Assembly: GCA_910587155.1 (NCBI GenBank)
Contig: CAJULA010000020.1
Location: 12,697 to 59,779 of the forward strand
Length of the DNA stretch: 47,083 nt
Source of the DNA: an uncultured Lachnospiraceae bacterium
GTDB taxonomy: Bacteria; Bacillota; Clostridia; Lachnospirales; Lachnospiraceae
Reading direction: 5' to 3'
Part shown: positions 24,243 through 32,087 of the stretch, piece after piece
Numbering within the stretch: the first letter of the stretch is position 1
Layout of the letters: each line of letters starts with the position of its first letter
Made by a program: the position numbers and the translations under genes
Notes under the pieces: generated by a model
Told to the model about the DNA's origin: nothing
What the model saw: the letters and a program-made list of their open reading frames with translations, nothing else
Database searches by the model: none

Positions 24243-25463
24243 ATGAAAGAAAAAGTGGTTCTGGCCTATTCAGGCGGCCTGGATACAACAGCCATCATCC
24301 CTTGGCTGAAGGAAAATTTTGATTATGAAGTGATCTGCGTCTGTGTGGACTGCGGCCAGGGCGAAGAACTGGACGGCCTGGAAGAGCGTGCCACATTTTG
24401 CGGCGCCGCAAAATTATACATCGAAGATGTGGTAGATGAGTTCTGCGACGAGTATGTGATCCCCTGTGTACAGGGACATGCTGTCTATGAAAATAAATAT
24501 TTGCTTGGCACCTCCATGGCAAGGCCCGTGATCGCAAAAAAACTGGTGGAAATCGCAAGAAAAGAGGGGGCCAGCGCCATCTGTCATGGTGCGACCGGCA
24601 AGGGCAACGACCAGATCCGCTTTGAACTGGCCATCAAAGCACTGGCGCCTGATTTAAAAATCATTGCCGCATGGAGAAATGATAAATGGACCATGGATTC
24701 CCGCGAAAGCGAAATCGCATATTGCAGGGCCCATGGCATTGATCTGCCCTTCTCCGCGGATTCCAGCTACAGCCGTGACAGAAACTTATGGCATATCAGC
24801 CATGAAGGACTGGAACTGGAAGACCCGGCCAGCGAGCCGAATTTTGATCATCTCCTCGTTCTGGGCACTACGCCCGAGAAAGCGCCGGAAGAGGGGGAAT
24901 ATGTCACCATGACTTTTGAAAAAGGCATCCCCACCTCCGTCAACGGAAAGGAAATGAAAGTATCCGATATCATCCGCACGCTCAATGACTTGGGTGGCAG
25001 GCACGGCATCGGTATCGTTGATATCGTGGAAAACCGTGTGGTGGGCATGAAATCCCGCGGCGTCTATGAGACCCCCGGCGGAACCATTCTCTATGAAGCT
25101 CATCAGCAGCTGGAAGAACTGATCCTGGATCGTGACACCTACCGTGAAAAGGAAGAAATGGGCAATAAGCTGGCACAGATTGTCTATGAGGGAAAATGGT
25201 TTACGCCCCTGAGAGAAGCCGTGACCGCCTTTATTTCGTCCACACAGAAATATGTGACCGGAGAAGTGAAATTCAAACTGTACAAAGGCAATATCATCAA
25301 GGCCGGCACCACCTCTCCCTATTCTCTGTACAATGAAAGCATCGCCTCCTTCACCACCGGAGATCTGTACGATCACCATGATGCGGAAGGATTTATCAAC
25401 CTTTTCGGCCTTTCCTGTAAGGTACGTGCCATGAAGATGCAGGAAAGCGGCGGCGGTAAATAA
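24243..25463 (+). CDS. argG: Argininosuccinate synthase
   Basis: 406 aa ATP-dependent ligase joining citrulline and aspartate. The PP-loop AYSGGLDTT is at 8-16; HGATGKGNDQIRFE and the DSSYSRDRNLWHIS motif bind substrates. Full length. Divergent from argC with a shared ArgR operator. argH, its usual partner, is not in this window; the next gene is a DUF1294 gene one base after the stop. Confidence 0.97.
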   Translation: MKEKVVLAYSGGLDTTAIIPWLKENFDYEVICVCVDCGQGEELDGLEERATFCGAAKLYIEDVVDEFCDEYVIPCVQGHAVYENKYLLGTSMARPVIAKKLVEIARKEGASAICHGATGKGNDQIRFELAIKALAPDLKIIAAWRNDKWTMDSRESEIAYCRAHGIDLPFSADSSYSRDRNLWHISHEGLELEDPASEPNFDHLLVLGTTPEKAPEEGEYVTMTFEKGIPTSVNGKEMKVSDIIRTLNDLGGRHGIGIVDIVENRVVGMKSRGVYETPGGTILYEAHQQLEELILDRDTYREKEEMGNKLAQIVYEGKWFTPLREAVTAFISSTQKYVTGEVKFKLYKGNIIKAGTTSPYSLYNESIASFTTGDLYDHHDAEGFINLFGLSCKVRAMKMQESGGGK

Positions 25464-25464
25464 T

Positions 25465-25758
25465 ATGGATGTGATCCTGACAATCGCCGGTTATTTTGCC
25501 GCACTGAACATACTGGGTCTGGCGCTGATGGGAATTGACAAATGGAAAGCCCGCAAAGGGGCTTTCCGCATACCGGAAGCTACCCTGTTCATCATTGCCA
25601 TCATCGGCGGAAGCATCGGCTCTATTCTGGGCATGTATCTCTTTCGCCATAAGACAAGGCACTGGTACTTTGTCTATGGTATGCCCGCCATCCTGATTCT
25701 GCAGCTTTTGGCCTTTTACCTGCTGACTCACTCTTCCCTGACCTTTCAGATCATGTAA
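25465..25758 (+). CDS. DUF1294 membrane protein
   Basis: 97 aa with about three membrane spans and the family signature GIDKWKARKGAFRIPE between spans 1 and 2. The function is unknown; homologues occur in many bacteria, sometimes fused to cold-shock domains. It starts one base after the argG stop and should be co-transcribed. No separate ribosome binding site is obvious except within the end of argG (GGCGGCGG), suggesting coupling. A terminator follows. Confidence 0.85.
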   Translation: MDVILTIAGYFAALNILGLALMGIDKWKARKGAFRIPEATLFIIAIIGGSIGSILGMYLFRHKTRHWYFVYGMPAILILQLLAFYLLTHSSLTFQIM

Positions 25759-25768
25759 GAAATGAAAG

Positions 25769-25814
25769 AAAGGGCCGCCGCAGTCTGACCGATCTGACCG
25801 TGGCAGCCCTTTTT
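25769..25814 (+). terminator. Terminator after argG-DUF1294
   Basis: AAAGGGC...GCC pairs with GGC...GCCCTTT (one mismatch), then TTTTT. The loop contains a short direct repeat (CTGACCG twice). Well placed 11 bases after the DUF1294 stop. Confidence 0.75.
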
Positions 25815-25943
25815 GCTGTGTTTTTCGTATAGCAGGACAGCTGCCCAAGCCGGCAACAGACTGCAGCTAATCTGCCGCTTTCCCGGAAAATCGTTCGTCC
25901 CATACCCGGTATATACCGCCTTTCGGTAATTCCCGACATTCTG

Positions 25944-26645
25944 TTACAGATCAAATTCCCTTCGAAGCACATCTATCATCACGTCCACGGGGGCATCCAC
26001 CCCGGTCCATAGCTTAAAATTCAATGCCCCCTGATTGACAAGCATACCAAGCCCATTCACTGTTTTGGCGCCCTGCTTCCTCGCCTCCTGCAGAAATAAA
26101 GAATTGGGATCATTGAAAATGACATCGGATACCGCCATATCAGGCCGTATGGTATCGTAGGCAATCTCGGGCTTTTGATCCGTATGCGGATACAGGCCGA
26201 TGGATGTACCGTTGATCAGTATATCCACCTCGGGCGGAACCGCCACACGGCCATCCCAGGCAATAAACTGCGTCTCCACGCCTGTTTTCTCCGAGACAAG
26301 CCCTGTCAGCGCTTCTCCCGTCTCCATCGTGCGGTTAACAATGATAACCTTTTCCGCTTTTGCCAGTGCACTCTCCACCGCAAGGGCGCGGGCCGCGCCG
26401 CCGGCTCCCAGAATCATCACTGTCTTCCCCTCCGGGCTGATCCCTTCCTCTGCCAGAGAGAGCAGAAACCCTTTGCCGTCCGTATTTTCACCCCAGAGCT
26501 TCCCGTCCCGGTTCACCACCATATTTACCGCTCCGATGATTTCAGCTGCAGGTGACAATTCATCCAGATATTTCAAAACTTCCACCTTATGGGGAATCGT
26601 CAGATTAAAGCCCCGCGGCAAGCAGACGCCAGGCTTGTTGCGCAC
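25944..26645 (-). pseudogene. aroE: Shikimate dehydrogenase AroE, N-terminally truncated
   Basis: 233 residues that match the last four fifths of AroE (about 290 aa in related shikimate/quinate dehydrogenases): GFNLTIPHK, GENTDGKGF, the NADP loop GAGGAARA and NGLGMLVNQGA. The first ~60 residues, which hold the Ser-rich shikimate-binding motif, are absent. The only start is GTG 26645 with no ribosome binding site, 5 bases after the intact degV stop. The missing part cannot be in another frame, because degV occupies that DNA. The rest of the frame is intact, pointing to a fairly recent deletion. It could still be translated from degV read-through. Confidence 0.8.
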
Positions 26646-26650
26646 GGGAA

Positions 26651-27487
26651 TCAGGCCGTGACAATCACGCCCCCGTCATTGGCATACAGGCTGCTGACAC
26701 CCGCCGTATCCAGAATCAGCACTTCCCGTGCCTGTACTGCCCCCTGCAGAAGTTCTTTTACATACTCCGCCCTCTCTCTGCAGTTGCAGTGGGTGATAAT
26801 TATCCGTTTACCCGCAAGCCCTTTTACCTCTTTCTGCATATATTCTATCATCTTATGCAATGCCTTCCTGATACCGATCGCCTGGCTCTTCTGTATGATT
26901 ACCCCTTCTGTGGCTGACATGACCGGCTTGATACTCAGCGTCTGTGCCACCATGGATTTCACCGCCGAAAGACGTCCGTTTTTGCGCAGTGTTTCCAGAT
27001 TGTCAAGGACAAAATAGGTCAGCATCTCATCCCGATATGCGTACAGCCGTTTTTCAATCTCCGTAAACGAAAGCCCTGCCTCTTCCAGTTCCATGGCCAG
27101 CAAGGCGATCTGGGTCTGTCCACAGCTTGCCGAATGAGAGTCCACCACACAGATATCCTTGTGCCCATGCTGTTCCAGATACAGTTTCCTGCCAAGCTGC
27201 GCACTGTTGTAGCTCCCGCTCAAATGAGACGACAGCGTTATGATATACACATGCTCCGCCTGCGTATCACACGCCTGCAGATAACGCTCCGGAGAAGGAC
27301 AGGAAGATTTCGGGCATGTCTTACACTGTGACACCTTTTTCAGAAATTCTTTCTGGTCAAACGTCTCATCATCCAGAATACGATACTCCCCTACCTCCAG
27401 AGTAAGGGGCACCCGCTCAAATCTTTCGTCATTCTGATATTCCTCCGGCAGCTCCCCACAGCTGTCCAAAATAATCTTATACCCCAT
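26651..27487 (-). CDS. DegV-family fatty-acid-binding protein
   Basis: 278 aa cytoplasmic DegV-fold protein (FakB-like), which binds a fatty acid for phosphorylation by a FakA kinase. N-terminal lobe IILDSCGELPEEY, the conserved TLSSHLSGSYNSA loop and the C-terminal DTAGVSSLYANDGG are present. The Cys-rich segment CKTCPKSSCPSPE is typical of a clostridial subgroup. ATG 27487 has GGAGG 6 bases upstream; the open frame further upstream (to 27553) is Lys/Arg-rich and non-conserved. No fakA is nearby. Confidence 0.9.
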   Translation of the reverse strand: MGYKIILDSCGELPEEYQNDERFERVPLTLEVGEYRILDDETFDQKEFLKKVSQCKTCPKSSCPSPERYLQACDTQAEHVYIITLSSHLSGSYNSAQLGRKLYLEQHGHKDICVVDSHSASCGQTQIALLAMELEEAGLSFTEIEKRLYAYRDEMLTYFVLDNLETLRKNGRLSAVKSMVAQTLSIKPVMSATEGVIIQKSQAIGIRKALHKMIEYMQKEVKGLAGKRIIITHCNCRERAEYVKELLQGAVQAREVLILDTAGVSSLYANDGGVIVTA

Positions 27488-27551
27488 TGACTGCCTCCGC
27501 CTTTTTTTCTTATTTTTAAGCAATCCCTGCTCTTTTATCCGACATTCTAAC

Positions 27552-27572
27552 ATGTAGTTTTTATTACTACAT
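27552..27572. promoter_or_regulatory. Palindrome upstream of degV
   Basis: ATGTAGT (27552-27558) and ACTACAT (27566-27572) form a perfect 7-bp inverted repeat with an AT-only spacer, about 65 bases before the degV start. The form suits a dimeric repressor operator. No dedicated regulator is adjacent. Confidence 0.4.
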
Positions 27573-27682
27573 TATCTTATCATGGCATAGAGACTATGTA
27601 AAGGAATTTCTGGTTTATCCCACGACAAACGCAGAAATAGACTAACTGGGAGCATTTCGTAAATTCAGCAGGACAATTCCCA

Positions 27683-27711
27683 TTGCACGCCAAAAGCATC
27701 TTTGCTATACT
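27683..27711 (+). promoter_or_regulatory. Promoter of the DUF5721 gene
   Basis: TTGCAC (27683-27688) and TATACT (27706-27711), 17-base spacer. It is followed by AAAGGA and ATG 27737, which excludes the longer frame opening at 27683. Confidence 0.7.
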
Positions 27712-27736
27712 TAAAGAATACAGAAAGGAAGCCATT

Positions 27737-28240
27737 ATGACCGCATATAAGATCACGGAACTGAAAAATTTTATGGGAAAGCTGCTGGCAACAGACTGCT
27801 TTGATCCATTTCTTCTGCAGGAAGCAGTCATAACCACATATAATACCTTCACCATAGACGGTCGTCTGGAAAAGGATTTTTTTACACGGGAAGAATGGGA
27901 GGATACTTCAGCCCGTCCCTACGCGCTTTCCCGCTGGGCTGATATCCGTCCTGTCTGCTTCTCCCTGATCCGGGGCAGGAAGACACCGGCTGCCATGAAG
28001 TTTGTCCTGTATCTCAAACCGGACATCCGGGATAAGCTCATTGCCAGATGTGAGACAAATATTCCCGACGGCTACGTCAAAGATTTTGTACTGACTATCC
28101 GCTATGAAAATGCATCCATGACCTGCATTACAGGGGTCTCCTTTTCCGGTTTTCTGCCGGATAAGACACCGGAACGGCTGTGGGATGACACCTTTCAACG
28201 GTTTCTTGTCAAGAAGGGGATTTCTTTTGAGGTGCTGTAG
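27737..28240 (+). CDS. DUF5721-family protein
   Basis: 167 aa soluble protein resembling the Lachnospiraceae family DUF5721: ATDCFDPFLLQEAVITTYNT near the N-terminus (residues ~17-37), the ADIRPVCFSLIRGRKTP centre and WDDTFQRFLVKKGI at the end. No known function, catalytic motif or membrane segment. It is a single-gene unit with its own promoter, lying between degV and the broken MATE gene. Confidence 0.8.
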   Translation: MTAYKITELKNFMGKLLATDCFDPFLLQEAVITTYNTFTIDGRLEKDFFTREEWEDTSARPYALSRWADIRPVCFSLIRGRKTPAAMKFVLYLKPDIRDKLIARCETNIPDGYVKDFVLTIRYENASMTCITGVSFSGFLPDKTPERLWDDTFQRFLVKKGISFEVL

Positions 28241-28273
28241 GATTGTCGCATAAATAGTCCATCCTGCCTTATT

Positions 28274-29080
28274 TTAGTACCCATATCTCTTTCTGTATTT
28301 CAAAAACGTAACGGCAGACAGGGAAAAGACCATCAGTTCTGCTGCCGGTGTCGCCAGCCAGATACCGTTCATTCCCAGGATCCGGGGCAGCACAATCATG
28401 GTAATCAGCATAAACACAAACGGCCGGGCAAATACGGATACCAGAGGCTCTGTCAGCAGAAAAGAAGCCGCCACCGTGATTACCGAGATCAAAAGAATCA
28501 CCCGCAGACTGACCTTCACCATCTTTTTCAGCTTATCCTCATTCCGTTCCCCATAATAAAAACTGAGCATCGGGGCCACACCATAGGAATACCCCGTATA
28601 CAGAGAACTTCCGAACATCAGCACATACACAATAATCGTAACGGCTGCCCCCCCCTGTTTTCCCCCACATACCTGAGCATTGTCCGATTGAACATCATAG
28701 TGATGATTCCGGTCACAAGCGCGGTCGCCATCTCCGAACACCCGTTGGCCGCCGCATTTGCAAGAACCTTAAACCGAACAACAGGTTTGCAAAAGTAAAG
28801 CAGACCTTTTTTCCGAAAAAAGACAGCCAGCCCCACCACAGCCGTCACACAATAGCCGAGTCCTGTCGCAACAGCCGCTCCGCCGATTCCCATATGAAAT
28901 CCCGCAATCAACAGATAATCAAGCACCATATTCCGTACTCCGCCTGTTACGGAACAAATAAGCGAAAGTGTCGCTTTTCCTCCGGCGATCATATAGAGTG
29001 TAAAATTATTCATCAAAAGGATCGGCATGGTAAAGACCAGATATGACCACACTGCTGTCCATGGATCTGTCTGAAATCAA
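28274..29080 (-). pseudogene. MATE-family efflux transporter, broken
   Basis: Remains of a MATE multidrug/cation antiporter in two frames. The upstream part (about 29080-28656) covers middle spans (PWTAVWSYLVFTMPILLMNN, a MATE-like GMGIGGAAVATGLGY region) but lacks the first ~130 residues. The frame shifts at a G8 tract (28648-28655 on the plus strand). The downstream part (28655-28274) has YGVAPMLSFYYGERNEDKL and ends FLKYRKRYGY, but about 55-60 residues are missing between VSVFAR and PFVFML. Three separate lesions make a functional protein very unlikely. Confidence 0.85.
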
Positions 29081-29085
29081 CATGA

Positions 29086-29295
29086 TCAAAAAGGAAGCAT
29101 GCTGCCTCCTGCGGTTCCATAATCCCCGTCGCCAGCCCGCAGCGATATGAGGAAATTCTGGCATATGCACGCGGGCGGGTACTTACCCTGTACGGATTTT
29201 CCTACGAAAAGTGCATCACTGAGGCGGTGACCTGCCGGACGGAAGATTATATTGTGCAGATCGAAATTCCTGTCTCTGACGGCAGCAAAGATTAA
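29086..29295 (+). pseudogene. Unidentified gene fragment
   Basis: An open plus frame without a start codon encodes about 69 residues ending in TAA at 29293, including PQRYEEILAYARGRV and TEDYIVQIEIPV. Its character looks protein-like, and a second frame just upstream (from ATG 29061: MDLSEINMIKKEA) may be the same gene before a frameshift. I do not recognise the family. It abuts the truncated 5' end of the MATE gene, so both were probably cut by one rearrangement. Confidence 0.35.
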
Positions 29296-29302
29296 CAGAC
29301 TG

Positions 29303-29332
29303 AAAAAGGACAGATGCCGACAGCATCCGTCC
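29303..29332 (-). terminator. fba terminator
   Basis: On the minus strand GGACGGATGC pairs with GCATCTGTCC (one G-U pair, 5-base loop), followed by TTTTT at 29307-29303. It lies 41 bases after the fba stop. Confidence 0.85.
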
Positions 29333-29372
29333 CTTCCTGTTATTCCTGTGATATTGTAACCTGTCCGGCTGC

Positions 29373-30308
29373 TCAGGCTTTTCCGTTGCTGCCCAGTACA
29401 TCCGTAATCTTGTGAGCCACTACGTCTTTTACATACTGACGGCCCACTTTCAGATATTCTCTGGGGTCAAACTTGGCAGGATCATTCCACATAACCTCTC
29501 TGATACCTGCTGTCATCGCAAGACGAAGATCGGAGTCGATATTAATCTTGCAGACTGCGGAACGTGCCGCTTCACGAAGCATATCTTCCGGAATACCGAT
29601 TGCATCTGCCAGATTGCCGCCGTTTGCCTGGATGATCTTCACATATTCCTGAGATACGGAAGATGCACCGTGAAGAACGATCGGGAAGTTGGGAAGTTTC
29701 TTGGTGATCTCTTCCAGAATATCAAAACGAAGCTGCGGTTTCTGGCCCGGTTTGAATTTGAACGCACCATGGCTCGTACCGATAGCGATTGCCAGAGAGT
29801 CAACGCCGGTACGGTCTACGAACTCTTCCACTTCACCAGGCTGTGTGTACTGTGCATCATCACTTGCTACCTTCACATCATCTTCGACACCGGCCAGCTT
29901 GCCCAGCTCAGCTTCCACTACCACACCCTTGTCGTGCGCATACTCAACTACCTTTTTCGTGATGGCAATATTCTCATCAAAAGAATAGTGGGAAGCATCA
30001 ATCATAACAGATGTAAATCCACCGTCGATACAGGATTTGCAGATATCAAAATCTGCGCCGTGATCCAGATGAAGAGCGATCGGAATATCATTCAGTTCCA
30101 GTGCTGCCTTTACAAGGTGTACCAGATACTCGTGCTGTGCATACTTTCTCGCACCTGCAGAAACCTGAAGGATGATCGGGGAATTCAGCTCGCCTGCCGC
30201 TTCCGTGATACCCTGTACGATCTCCATGTTGTTTACGTTGAAAGCGCCGATCGCATAATGCCCTTCGTATGCTTTCTTAAACATTTCTTTCGTTGTTACC
30301 AATGCCAT
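29373..30308 (-). CDS. fba: Class II fructose-bisphosphate aldolase
   Basis: 311 aa zinc-dependent aldolase of glycolysis/gluconeogenesis, cytoplasmic. Seen: N25 region AFNVNNME, HLDHGADF with catalytic D82 and zinc ligand H83, EAELGKLAGVEDDV, GTSHGAFKF and LHGASSV. Its codon choice is strongly biased, as expected for a highly expressed gene. Stands alone with its own promoter and terminator. A few tagatose-bisphosphate aldolases are close relatives, but the context favours glycolysis. Confidence 0.95.
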   Translation of the reverse strand: MALVTTKEMFKKAYEGHYAIGAFNVNNMEIVQGITEAAGELNSPIILQVSAGARKYAQHEYLVHLVKAALELNDIPIALHLDHGADFDICKSCIDGGFTSVMIDASHYSFDENIAITKKVVEYAHDKGVVVEAELGKLAGVEDDVKVASDDAQYTQPGEVEEFVDRTGVDSLAIAIGTSHGAFKFKPGQKPQLRFDILEEITKKLPNFPIVLHGASSVSQEYVKIIQANGGNLADAIGIPEDMLREAARSAVCKINIDSDLRLAMTAGIREVMWNDPAKFDPREYLKVGRQYVKDVVAHKITDVLGSNGKA

Positions 30309-30366
30309 ATTCGCGTACCTTCCTTTCGATCTTGGTAAAATTTAGATAATTAAACCTTTCCTGTTT

Positions 30367-30395
30367 ATTTTAAACTTTTTGCTCCATTTTGTCCA
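30367..30395 (-). promoter_or_regulatory. fba promoter
   Basis: Minus strand TGGACA (30390-30395) and TAAAAT (30367-30372), 17-base spacer, each one base from consensus. Leader of about 50 bases with AGGAAGG before ATG 30308. Confidence 0.7.
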
Positions 30396-30524
30396 TATCA
30401 AACTGTTACATATTTTTATGAGTTATTTTGGTGATGCTTTTCACGCCTTCCCTGACACACTTCCCATTATCCTTTGGCTGCATAGAATAAAGCAATCATA
30501 AAAAACAGAAAGGATATCTGTCCT

Positions 30525-31019
30525 ATGCAGATACAGACTCCGACACCCCGTCTTACTTTCACCGGCCTTTTGGAGGGCGATATGCCAACGGCCGTCTCAT
30601 GGGTAACGGGAAACGCATCCTATCCGCAGATCAGCGGACTGGTAAAATTTTATGACACCCCTTACGGCGGCACTCTCGTAGAGGCGGAAGTTTTCGGCCT
30701 TCCCGATATTGCCGTCCAAAGTTTCACGGACTATTATGCCATGCACATCCACGAAAGCGGAGACTGCTCCGATTCTTTCAGCCATACCGGCGGACATTAC
30801 AATCCGTCTTCACAGCCCCATCCCTTTCACGCCGGTGACCTGCTGCCACTTTTCGCCAATCAGGGATACGCCTGGCTGGCATTCTATGACAAACGTATCC
30901 GTCCCCGGGAACTGATCGGGCGTTCTGTCGTAATCCATGCAGGAAGGGATGATTTCACCTCCCAGCCAGCCGGAAATGCGGGAGAAAAAATCGCATGCGG
31001 CGTTATACAGGCCGTCTGA
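30525..31019 (+). CDS. Cu/Zn superoxide dismutase family protein, cytoplasmic
   Basis: 164 aa SodC-fold protein. Copper ligands H74, H76, H91 and H138, and zinc ligands H91, H99, H102 and D105 are all present, with the disulphide Cys pair C81/C158 and the DDFTSQPAGNAG loop. The active-site Arg that guides superoxide (just before the final ACG motif) is Lys here (K155). There is no signal peptide, unlike most bacterial SodC, so copper loading in the cytoplasm is uncertain and the protein may have another role. AAAGGA precedes ATG 30525. It converges on the NUDIX gene with a 17-base overlap. Confidence 0.85.
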   Translation: MQIQTPTPRLTFTGLLEGDMPTAVSWVTGNASYPQISGLVKFYDTPYGGTLVEAEVFGLPDIAVQSFTDYYAMHIHESGDCSDSFSHTGGHYNPSSQPHPFHAGDLLPLFANQGYAWLAFYDKRIRPRELIGRSVVIHAGRDDFTSQPAGNAGEKIACGVIQAV

Positions 31020-31593
31020 GCGCCTTCCACGCTTCCAGCTTCCGGTTCAGTTTGCCATAGATCCGCGCCCGAAACCAGGGTTCCGTGGACGCCTCCACCG
31101 CACCGTCCGGCGTAAACCAGGCTACTCCGCTGTTTTCGTCCGGCTTCACCGACAGCGCCGCACCGTCATCTGCCTGCAGAAGGTATGTCACATTCAGATG
31201 CAGATGGGACGGCACATAGATCCCTTTCTTTTCGTGGCCGTCCACGGTCAGTATTTCCAGGGAAAAGATCTCTTCGGAAAGCGGTATGACCTTTTCTATA
31301 CCGCTTTCCTCCCTGACCTCCCGCACGGCCACCGCCAGCAAGTCCGTATCGCCGTCCGCATGCCCGCCCAGCCACGACCAGGAATCATAAATATTATGAT
31401 AGACCATCAGCACCTTATCCTGCCCTGGATTGACGACCCAGGCGGAAGCCGTCATATGGGCCATTTTATTTTCCCGCAGAAAAATATCCTCCCGCGTCAG
31501 TGCAAGAAGAAGCTGCTCTCTGTCTGCCGCCTCCTGCTCATTCAACGGCGCGTATGCTCTGATCTGCTCTCTCAGTTTCTCTCTTAGCTCCAT
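31003..31593 (-). CDS. NUDIX hydrolase
   Basis: 196 aa. The NUDIX box region GGHADGDTDLLAVAV-REVREESG lacks the first Glu of the canonical pattern (Thr/Asp instead), as in a known clostridial subgroup; the catalytic REXXEE half is intact. Helical N-terminus (1-45) precedes the fold. Substrate unknown: nucleoside diphosphate derivative, possibly house-cleaning. AGGAGG is 5 bases before ATG. Last gene of the hisS-aspS-sfp-recQ-ybaK run. Confidence 0.88.
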   Translation of the reverse strand: MELREKLREQIRAYAPLNEQEAADREQLLLALTREDIFLRENKMAHMTASAWVVNPGQDKVLMVYHNIYDSWSWLGGHADGDTDLLAVAVREVREESGIEKVIPLSEEIFSLEILTVDGHEKKGIYVPSHLHLNVTYLLQADDGAALSVKPDENSGVAWFTPDGAVEASTEPWFRARIYGKLNRKLEAWKALRRPV

Positions 31594-31604
31594 AACGGCC
31601 TCCT

Positions 31605-32087
31605 TTACTCCTGCGTATCCTGCCAGCCTTTACACACATCTACCCAGTCCGTGAATTCCGAACTGCGCTCCAGCTCCGCGATTGAAAGTTCAATGGCACT
31701 GTTACTGCTGCCACAGGCCGGAAACACGGTTTCAAACCGTTTCAGAGACTGATCCAGATAGACTCTGACACCCGGATTTACGCCAAAGGGACACACGCCT
31801 CCCACATCATGGCCGATCCGCCCCGGGACCTCCTCTTTTGGCAGCATCTTGGCCTTTGTCCCGAAGCGGCGCTTATATCCGGCATTGTCCACTTTCGCAT
31901 CTCCCGCCGCCACGATGAGTATCGCATCCTCCCCTGTCTGAAATGACAGTGTCTTGGCAATCCGCGCAGCCTCACATCCCACCGCCTCCGCCGCCATCTC
32001 CACTGTGGCACTGGATTCCGGGAATTCCAGAATTCTGCTTTCCATTCCGTATTTTTTCAAGTGTTCTTTTGCACGCTCAATTGACAT
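31605..32087 (-). CDS. YbaK/EbsC-type aminoacyl-tRNA deacylase
   Basis: 160 aa single-domain INS/YbaK-fold protein that hydrolyses mischarged tRNA (Cys-tRNA-Pro or similar). Conserved pieces: ESSATVEMAAEAVGCEAARI, GDAKVDN, GHDVGGVCPFGV with the conserved GG-C-PFG loop, and FPACGSSNSAIEL. Starts with the ATG that directly follows the recQ TAG; AGGAGG lies inside the end of recQ. Confidence 0.9.
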   Translation of the reverse strand: MSIERAKEHLKKYGMESRILEFPESSATVEMAAEAVGCEAARIAKTLSFQTGEDAILIVAAGDAKVDNAGYKRRFGTKAKMLPKEEVPGRIGHDVGGVCPFGVNPGVRVYLDQSLKRFETVFPACGSSNSAIELSIAELERSSEFTDWVDVCKGWQDTQE

